Assembly (NCBI RefSeq): GCF_049331405.1
Contig: NZ_CP186274.1
Span: forward strand, 9,300,001-9,364,000
Direction of reading: 5' to 3'
Source: PoT sp049331405
Lineage (GTDB): Bacteria > Planctomycetota > Planctomycetia > Isosphaerales > Isosphaeraceae
DNA: 64,000 nucleotides
A program made the position numbers and the translations under genes. Position 1 is the first letter of the stretch. Each line of letters opens with the position of its first letter. The notes under the pieces are model-generated. The model was not told the DNA's origin. It saw only the letters and a program-made list of their open reading frames with translations, and did not search any database. This document shows, one piece after another, positions 11,143 to 17,900 of this stretch.

Positions 11143-11595
11143 ATGGCAGCGGGGCAGGATCACACCCGGCAGGACGAGGTGATTTCGACGGCCAGTCCCG
11201 ATCCGGGCGGGCGTTCGATGCTCGGGGCGGCCGCGGGGGCCATCGGCAGCGTCCTGGCCGCGGCCGCTTCCCTCGTATCGTCGGCCTGGGACGCGGCCAT
11301 GGCGGACGGCACGCTCGCCGCCGCCGGGCGGCAGGGGATCGACGAGCTCGGGGAGGCGCTCAAGGCCTTCCCCGACGCGATCCAGGTGCAGGAGAGCGGC
11401 GCCCTCTTCAACCCGACCCAGGGCGAGATCGCGTCCGCGCGTTCGGAAAGCCACGCGGGGATCGCCGGCCACTCCTCCTATACCCATTCGGCGGGATCGC
11501 GCGAGGGCTGGCCGAGCGAGATCGCCAGGGCCGGCCGCTCGATTGAGGCGGCCCAGGATCACGGACACGACCACGGCGACGGGCACTCGATGTGA
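11143..11595 (+). CDS. C-terminally tagged protein 1 downstream of VirD4
   Basis: 150 residues from ATG 11143 with AAAGGA upstream; further-upstream in-frame starts lack such a site. The middle (about 28-52) is a hydrophobic Ala/Gly-rich stretch (LGAAAGAIGSVLAAAASLVS) that could insert into a membrane. The C-terminus reads WPSEIARAGRSIEAAQ and then HGHDHGDGHSM, sharing PSEIA[RK]A and GD[GS]HS[MA] with the next two proteins. The His/Asp-rich tail could also bind metal. No family recognised. A cargo or effector of the VirD4 machine is an inference from the shared tag and location. Confidence 0.75.
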   Translation: MAAGQDHTRQDEVISTASPDPGGRSMLGAAAGAIGSVLAAAASLVSSAWDAAMADGTLAAAGRQGIDELGEALKAFPDAIQVQESGALFNPTQGEIASARSESHAGIAGHSSYTHSAGSREGWPSEIARAGRSIEAAQDHGHDHGDGHSM

Positions 11596-11630
11596 GGCCA
11601 TGATCGAAGCTTCCCCGAGGGAGACCGGGC

Positions 11631-12080
11631 ATGAAAGAGCCTCAGGAACCATCGAAGCGGGTCAGCTGGAAAGGGGCGGACCTGCGGGGGGTGAACTTCG
11701 CGTCGGTCGACCTCGAGGGGGCGGACCTGCGGGCGAGCGACCTGCGCGGCACCAACTTCACCGCCAGCAATCTCCGCTACGCCGACCTCAGGGGCGCCTA
11801 GCTGCAGGGGGCGAACTTCCAGAACGCGAATCTCTACGGGGCGAGGATGCAGGGCGTGGAGGCGGCCGAGGCCGACTTCCGCGGCGCCGACATGCGTCAG
11901 GCCAACCTCGGAGGCGCCTACCTGCTGGGCGCCGTCCTCCCGCCGCTCGCGGCCGGGCCGCCCAGCACCTGGCCGTCGGAGATCGCCAAGGCCGGCAGGG
12001 GCGCGTCCGCGACGCAGGAGTCGGTCAAGGGCGATGGGGCCGAGCAGGGGCAGGACGACGGAGACGGCCACTCGATGTGA
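11631..12080 (+). pseudogene. pentapeptide-repeat protein with shared C-terminal tag, interrupted by an in-frame TAG
   Basis: The frame from ATG 11631 encodes repeats of the A(D/N)LxX type (GADLRGVNF, GADLRASDL, TNFTASNL, YADLRGA). An amber codon at 11799-11801 follows, and the same frame resumes with LQGANFQNANLYGARM and more repeats, so this is a single substitution (CAG to TAG fits) and not a frameshift. The C-terminus is WPSEIAKAGRGASATQ ... DDGDGHSM, matching its neighbours. Uninterrupted length would be 149 residues. Pentapeptide proteins fold as right-handed beta helices; some mimic DNA. It may be a broken gene, an error in the sequence, or read through at low level. Confidence 0.75.
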
Positions 12081-12143
12081 GCATCGGGCGTCCACTGCCA
12101 TCGCCGAGGGCGAATCGGTTTCAAGCGGATCCCACGAGTCAAA

Positions 12144-12165
12144 TCAGAATATTAAGGGATTCTGA
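12144..12165 (+). promoter_or_regulatory. hairpin enclosing the ribosome binding site of the next gene
   Basis: Arms TCAGAAT (12144-12150) and ATTCTGA (12159-12165) are perfect inverted repeats. The eight-base loop ATTAAGGG contains the AAGGG ribosome binding site, and the structure ends one base before the ATG at 12167. The segment is AT-rich in a GC-rich setting. It could act as a translational operator or a binding site for a dimeric protein. Confidence 0.5.
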
Positions 12166-12166
12166 C

Positions 12167-13075
12167 ATGCCAGAACGAGGCGGAGAGGACCGGGCGCGCC
12201 GGGGCCCTCAACCGGCGAACGACGCGCGAGATACCGGCGAGTCGGAGGACCCGCTCCCGCCGGAGGGGCTGCAGCTCCTGCGGCTGATCCACCAGGATTT
12301 CTCGCTCCTGCGGGCGTGCGCGAGGGATCTCGTCGCGCCCTTCGGCGAATACGACGATTACGAGCTCCTGCGCCCTCCGCCCGATGAGCCCATCACATGG
12401 GGTTATTTCGACGGGGAGATCGGCAAGCTATTCGAAGCGATCCAAGGTCAGATCGCGGGCTTCAACGAGGTGGTGACGCGGGTGGAGGCGGAAGTGACCC
12501 GGCTCGCAGCGGCGTACGCCCACGCCGCGGGCCCCGAGCGGGTGCGTGAGCAGGGCTATGTCCGCATCATGGCCGACGGCCGCGAGGATTGGGAGGGGCC
12601 GCTGCTCGCCGAGCGGGCCGATCCCTACGGCGGCAAATACTGGGCCGAGCGGATCGCCCCGAGGGACGATCCGGACTCGGTCCGCGTGGGCGGCGTGCAG
12701 CACCTCCTCCTCGGGGAGCACGATCCTCCGCCGGGCACCCCGGGCGACGGAGGCGGGGATTATTACATCCGCTTCGACGACGGTCGATTCGTCCACGCGA
12801 AGAATGTCGAGCTGATCGGGCCGATTCCGCGGGAGCACAGGTTCACGCTCCGCGACAATGCCGATTTCCTCGACCGGGCATCCTGGGATGCTCTCCGCGT
12901 CGGAGGGGAGCGGCAGGCCACGGAATCCCGGGAACACGCGGCATCCGCCGGCCCGGCGCATCCCCGGCCGAGCGAGATCGCGCGAGCGTGCTCCCATCAT
13001 CCTGCGGGAGGGGAGGAGACGGAGCCCGCCGGGCCGTCGCGCGGGGGCGACTATGGCGATAGTCATTCGGCCTGA
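12167..13075 (+). CDS. C-terminally tagged protein 3 downstream of VirD4
   Basis: 302 residues from ATG 12167. The N-terminal 40 residues are polar and disordered. A helical part follows (LQLLRLIHQDFSLLRACARD, then a long helix around IEGKLFEAIQGQ-like sequence to about 120). Residues about 125-240 form a beta-rich domain with GGKYWAERI, GVQHLLLGEH and YYIRFDDGRF. The tail is disordered and ends RPSEIARACSHHP ... GGDYGDSHSA, matching the two preceding proteins at both tag blocks. No family recognised. It probably belongs to the same set of substrates. Confidence 0.8.
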   Translation: MPERGGEDRARRGPQPANDARDTGESEDPLPPEGLQLLRLIHQDFSLLRACARDLVAPFGEYDDYELLRPPPDEPITWGYFDGEIGKLFEAIQGQIAGFNEVVTRVEAEVTRLAAAYAHAAGPERVREQGYVRIMADGREDWEGPLLAERADPYGGKYWAERIAPRDDPDSVRVGGVQHLLLGEHDPPPGTPGDGGGDYYIRFDDGRFVHAKNVELIGPIPREHRFTLRDNADFLDRASWDALRVGGERQATESREHAASAGPAHPRPSEIARACSHHPAGGEETEPAGPSRGGDYGDSHSA

Positions 13076-13113
13076 TCTCCGCCATCACCGACGCAGGGGA
13101 GGGTACGGTACGC

Positions 13114-13299
13114 ATGAACGAGGACTTTCGTTACGACTGCGTCCTGGCGGCGGCGCTCGCGATCATGGACTTCCTGGACGCCTCGCCGCACGCGCCCAAG
13201 CACGAGCTGCTGTCCACGATCATCTTCTCGATGCTGCACGCGATGGACCGCTACGAGGCGGGAAAGGAGGCCATAAGTGTCGGATTCAGCGCCAACTGA
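13114..13299 (+). CDS. small helical protein
   Basis: 61 residues, ATG with GGGAGGG upstream. It is a compact helical sequence (CVLAAALAIMDFLDASPHAP, then LLSTIIFSMLHAMDRYEAG). Its 3' end overlaps the next gene by 23 bases and even supplies that gene's AAAGGAGG ribosome binding site. Not recognised; perhaps a small regulator. Confidence 0.7.
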   Translation: MNEDFRYDCVLAAALAIMDFLDASPHAPKHELLSTIIFSMLHAMDRYEAGKEAISVGFSAN

Positions 13300-13456
13300 C
13301 GCGACGATCCACGACATGGCGGGGCGCATCGCCGTACGGTGCCGGCGCGTCGTGCAGGCGTGCCTCCGCGAGGAGGAGTGGGCCGACGCCGACCGCGAGT
13401 TCTACCTGATCATCCGCGAGGAGCTGCTGCGATGGAGGGGATCGAGGACACGCTGA
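13277..13456 (+). CDS. small basic/acidic helical protein
   Basis: 59 residues from a GTG at 13277 with a near-perfect AAAGGAGG six bases upstream. Translation starts SDSAPTDATIHDMAG and continues through CRRVVQACLREEEW to LIIREELLRWRG. It overlaps the previous gene by 23 bases and the following one by 25, in different frames, as in a tightly packed regulatory operon. Function unknown. Confidence 0.6.
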   Translation: MSDSAPTDATIHDMAGRIAVRCRRVVQACLREEEWADADREFYLIIREELLRWRGSRTR

Positions 13457-13710
13457 GGCGCATGGAGGCGATGCTGCTCGTCCTGGTCGAGCGGCAGACG
13501 GTGAAGGATTTCTACACCACCGAGGAATTCGCCCGGCTGGCCGGCCGGGCGGAATTCACCGTGAGGGAGTGGTGCCGCCTCGGCCGGATCCACGCGCAGA
13601 AGCGCAGGTCCGGCCGGGGGGCCTTCCCCTCCTGGGTGGTCAGCCACGGCGAGTTGCAGCGGTATCAACGGGAAGGACTGCTGCCGGAGGTCAGCCGGGG
13701 GCGCCTTTGA
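13432..13710 (+). CDS. excisionase/MerR-like helix-turn-helix protein
   Basis: 92 residues from ATG 13432. After a leading helix (DTLRRMEAMLLVLVERQ), residues about 27-55 read YTTEEFARLAGRAEFTVREW and then CRLGRIHAQKR, the pattern of HTH_17/MerR-type winged helices found in excisionases and small phage regulators. A basic wing-like segment (RRSGRGAFPSWVV) follows. It closes the overlapping three-gene set. A role in element excision or gene control fits the integrase near 28 kb but is not shown. Confidence 0.75.
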   Translation: MEGIEDTLRRMEAMLLVLVERQTVKDFYTTEEFARLAGRAEFTVREWCRLGRIHAQKRRSGRGAFPSWVVSHGELQRYQREGLLPEVSRGRL

Positions 13711-14060
13711 TGGGCTCGGGGCTGGACCGAGGGATGAGGGTGCCGGTCTAGCGGAATTGAGTCATCGGACCGGCGATTCACGAGATCGTCGATCATCCCT
13801 TAATTGAGCCCGAGTCCCGGCCGCTGCAACGGCTACTGCTTGATGCCTGCAATCGGCCAAGCGGCGGCGTCGGAGTCGCTGAGCAGGACGATTGCCGGGC
13901 GTAGCTACGCCCGGCGGCCTCCAAGGTCGGCCCGGTCGTACACTCGGCCTTTGCGCCGAGGCCCATCTTGGGCGGCAATCGGGCCCAACGCTCTCGCTTC
14001 ATGCCCGGGCTGCGTGACGTCCGCAAGGCCTTCGGACGGAGGCCATCGCCGGACATCCGC
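13711..14060. other. intergenic region between the element operon and mazEF
   Basis: No convincing gene. It contains the 22-bp palindrome annotated separately and ends in the mazEF promoter. Open frames crossing it have no start signals. Confidence 0.5.
13894..13915. repeat. perfect 22-bp palindrome
   Basis: GCCGGGCGTAG is followed directly by its reverse complement CTACGCCCGGC with no spacer. It could be the stem of a transcription terminator for the preceding operon (no T-run follows), an operator, or a site bound by a ParB-like protein. Only one copy was noticed. Confidence 0.7.
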
Positions 14061-14089
14061 TTGTCAATTGCATTTACTTATGTTATATT
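14061..14089 (+). promoter_or_regulatory. sigma-70-like promoter of mazEF
   Basis: TTGTCA at 14061-14066, a 17-base spacer, and TATATT at 14084-14089, in a distinctly AT-rich stretch 24 bases before the mazE start. A second TATAAT-like box lies at 14094-14099. Toxin-antitoxin promoters are usually repressed by the antitoxin complex binding here. Confidence 0.65.
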
Positions 14090-14112
14090 GGAGTATAATT
14101 TGAGAGTGTCCT

Positions 14113-14370
14113 ATGCACCTTTCCACGTTACGCAGCGTCGGCGGCTCGGTCATGTTCGCCATCCCCAAATCCCTCCTGGAAGGGCTGGGCCTGGCCGCCA
14201 ATTCCCGGGTCGGGCTCTCCGTGTCCGAAGGCCGGCTCATCGTCGAGCCCAATCCCAGGCTTCGCCACACGCTGGCCGAGCTGATCGCCGAATGCGATCC
14301 CGCCGCGCCTTTGACGGCCGAGGAACAAGCGTGGCTGGCGGACCAGCCCACCGGCCGCGAAGCGCTGTAA
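14113..14370 (+). CDS. mazE: MazE/AbrB-type antitoxin
   Basis: 85 residues. The N-terminal part (LRSVGGSVMFAIPKSLLEGL, about 6-25) is the AbrB/MazE swapped-hairpin DNA-binding fold. GLAANSRVGLSVSEGRLIVEP completes it. The C-terminal tail (LTAEEQAWLADQPTGREAL) would wrap and neutralise the toxin. The stop overlaps the toxin start by one base (TAATG). It should bind its own promoter as a repressor. Confidence 0.87.
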   Translation: MHLSTLRSVGGSVMFAIPKSLLEGLGLAANSRVGLSVSEGRLIVEPNPRLRHTLAELIAECDPAAPLTAEEQAWLADQPTGREAL

Positions 14371-14699
14371 TGGAACGTGGCGACATCTATCACGTCGATC
14401 TCAACCCGATCCAGGGGAGGGAGCAGGCGGGCCGTCGCTACGTCCTCATCGTCTCGCCGCGCGACTTCAATCGCCCGGGCACCCCGCTGGTCTGCCCGAT
14501 CACCCAGGGCGGCGAGTTCGCCCGCAGCAAGGGTTTCGCCGTATCGCTCAGCGGCACCGGCACCAATGCCCAGGGCGTGGTGCTGTGCAACCAGCCGCGC
14601 GTCCTCGACCTGCAAGGACGGAAGGCTGCCTTCGTGGAAAAGGTGCCGCAGGCCGTGACCGATGAAGTCATCGCCAGGCTGCTCACCCTCCTCGAATAG
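14370..14699 (+). CDS. mazF: MazF/ChpB-type mRNA interferase toxin
   Basis: 109 residues. It shows the PemK/MazF pattern: GDIYHVDLNPIQGREQAGRR, then YVLIVSPRDFN, TPLVCPITQGG, and TGTNAQGVVLCNQPRVLDL (closer to ChpB than MazF). Family members cut mRNA at short sequences and arrest growth when the antitoxin decays. Full length with all conserved blocks, so probably active. It likely stabilises the element by killing or arresting cells that lose it. Confidence 0.9.
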   Translation: MERGDIYHVDLNPIQGREQAGRRYVLIVSPRDFNRPGTPLVCPITQGGEFARSKGFAVSLSGTGTNAQGVVLCNQPRVLDLQGRKAAFVEKVPQAVTDEVIARLLTLLE

Positions 14700-14974
14700 C
14701 CCGGCGACGCGCAACTGGCCCCGGGTCGAGAAGCGGCGACGGGCTATTCCTCGTGGTGAGCCGAAGTAGCATCCTCGCCACCGAGTCTTGCTTGATCCGT
14801 CGGCCGCAACTTCCGGCTCGGTGCCTTTACCGCCTTACTGATCGGATCGCGATGAAGATTATGTCGGCTGTAGCAGAATCGAGGGCTGGAGCCGTACCCG
14901 AGCATCCCGCCCGGACGTCGTGAGTGGCGTGGATTTCGCGGCCTGCGGTTCAACTCCTGCCACACGGGCCATCC

Positions 14975-17900
14975 CTAAAACAGCCTCAACTGCGTCTCGT
15001 CCTCTCTCCTGCGTTTCGTCACCGCCTTCGCGTGGCCGCTCACCGGCCTCGCCGGCGCGGGCATCTTGAGGACGAGCGCGTCCTGCTCGGGGATCGGCTC
15101 CGGCTTCGCTTCGACCGGGGATTCCACCGCCGCGATTGGGGCGGCTTCCTCCGCCACCTCAACCGGCCGCAGCTTCCCCAACCGCTCCCGAATCCTCGCC
15201 GTAACCGGCTTCTCGGCCCTGACCGCCTTCCTCACGGCCCGCTCGGGCGTGGCTTCGACCGTCACCGACTCGCGCAGCGCCTTGATCTTCTCGGCCACCT
15301 CGGCGACCGGTCCGCATCCTTCCGGCGGCTTCTCCGACAGCCCGTGCCTGAGCTCATCGCGCAAGTCAGCCAACTGGCTTGCGTACTCTTCGTGCGCGAA
15401 TTTGGTCCCCAGGCGGCTCTCATAGTCGCGAAGCTGCCCTTCCTTCAGGGCGATGTCGGCCCTCAGGTGCCGCATCTCCCACCCGTACCCGTCCGCCAGC
15501 CGTTCGAGGGCGTTCAGGACGGCACGGGGGCCGGGATTGTCCCGCAGGAGCTGCTCGCGGCACCGGACGGAGCCGTCGAGGTAGACTTCCGTGCCTCCGG
15601 GCGGATGCAGGATGATTCCCGCTTCCAGCCCGCGATAAGTCCCGAGCCTCGTTCGGTAGGTCTCGCTGACCTTCTCTGGCATGCGTTTCATGCGTTCTGC
15701 AATTCCCTCGACCGTCAAAGTGCCTGGATTCCCGGCGATGGTCGCCATATCGGCCATGAGACCCTCGACCCGTTTGGTCAGATGCCGGATCGAGTCGGGC
15801 AGATCGCGCAGATTCCGCCGGGCCAGATACTGCTCGTCGTGGTGGTTCTTCCTGAGGATGGCGAGCCGTTGCAGCTCGGCGTCGGACTCGGCCAGCGTGA
15901 GCACGGCCGGATTGCCCGAGGCGATAGACTTCACCTCGGCGTAGCTGAGTTCCTGATCGCCCACGTCCTCGGCCTTCCTGACCGCGCAGTCGCCGGACAT
16001 GACCTGGGCGATGAACCGTGCCTTCGTCTCGAGCGCCTGCCACATAAAACTATCGAAGGACCCGGTGGTCACGTAACGATAGATCGCCACCTCGGGGTTG
16101 TCGTTCCCCTGGCGGAGGATGCGTCCGTCACGCTGCTCGACCTCGGCGGGCTTCCACGGCGCGTCGAGATGGTGGAGGGCCACCAGTCTTTTCTGGACGT
16201 TGGTGCCGGTGCCCATCTTCTGCGTGGAGCCGATCAGGACGCGTACCGTGCCCTGGCGGACCTTCTCGAACAGGGCCTGCTTCTTGGCGTCGGTGTCGGC
16301 GTCGCCGATGTCGGCGATTTGCTGCCGGGGGATGCCCGCCTCGACCAGCTTGCCGATCACCTCGTCGTAGGCCGAGAAGCCCCATGCCGTCGGGTTGACG
16401 CCCATGTCGCCGAAGATCATCTGCGTGCCGCGGGTATCGGCCGTGCGTCCCCAGATGCGGCGGACGTTGCGGGCGAGGGCGTTGATCTTCGACTCGGCGA
16501 AGTCCGGTCCGGGCCGGAGCATCCGGCCGTCGAGCGCCAATTTGCGGCCGTCGGTGGTGATCGCCAGGGCATTGTCCTCGCGAGGATCGACCTTCTCGTT
16601 GCGGAGCCGCTCGTAGCGTTTGACCAAGGCCGTCTGGAGATCGGCCTGCTCCTCCGACATCGGGCAGGCGACGGTGATCGGCTTGCCGCCTTCGAGCTTC
16701 GGCCTGGGCAGGTCGAGCATGTCCGCCGTCTGCACGTCGGCGAAGGAGCGGAACATCTGCACCAGCTCGGGCAGGTTCACGAATTTGGCAAAGCGGCTGC
16801 GGGGACGCAAGGAAGCTCCGTCCGGCGAGATCTCCATGGCCTCGACCACTTCGCCAAAGGTCGCGGCCCAGGCGTCGAAATGGTCGATGCCTCGGGAGCG
16901 GAGGCCCTCGGGGTCGAGGTAGCGGCATTGTGTGTACATCTCGACCATCGAGTTGCTGATCGGCGTCCCGGACGCGAAGACGACGCCGTGGCCGGGATGT
17001 CCCTGGCCTAGATAGCGGGCCTTCATGTAGAGGTCGAATGCCCGCTCGGAACCGCCGGTTTGGATGCCCGCGACGCGGTCCATCTTGGTGGGAGTCTCGA
17101 GGTTCTTGCCGGCCTGGCTCTCGTCGTAGAAGATCTGGTCGACGCCCAGCTCGTCGAAGACCAGGCCGTCGTCCTTCTTGTCCTCGGCCAGGAGGCGCTT
17201 CAGCCGCTCCTCGCGGTTGGCCTTCTGCTTCTCCAGCGTCTTGATGATGTTGCGGCCCTGCGACGCCTTGTCCACCAGCAACGACTCATATTCCTCGATC
17301 TGCTCGCGCAGGAACCGTTCCCGATAGCCGCGGCTAATCCCGATCCGCTCGAAGCTGGAGTGCGTCACGATGATCGCGTCCCAGTCGCCCGTGGCGATCT
17401 TGGCCGTCATCATCTTGCGGCGGTCCTTGCTGAAGTCCTCCTTGCTCGCCACCAGCAGCTTGGCGTTCGGGTAGAGCTGCATGAATTCGCGGCTGAACTG
17501 CTCGAGCATGTGGTTGGGGATCGCGATCAAAGGCTTCTTGATCAGCCCGGCCTGCTTCATCTTCATCGCGCCGGCGGCCATCTCGAAGCTCTTGCCCGCG
17601 CCGACGCAATGTGCCAGCAAGGTATTGCCGACCGTCATGCACCGCCAGACCGCGTCGACCTGGTGCGGCTTCAGCGTGATCGCCTTGCTCATCCCCGGGA
17701 AGTCGAGGTGCGAGCCGTCGAACAGCCTCGGCCTCAGATTGTTATATGTGTCGTTGTAATCGCGGACCAGGCGCTCCGTGCGGTCCGGGTCGGAGAAGAT
17801 CCAGCCCTTGAACTTCTCCTTGATCAGCTTCTGCTTCTCCTTGGCCGACGCCGTCTCGATGGGGTTCAAGACCCGCTCGTCGCCGTTGGGACCGCGTACG

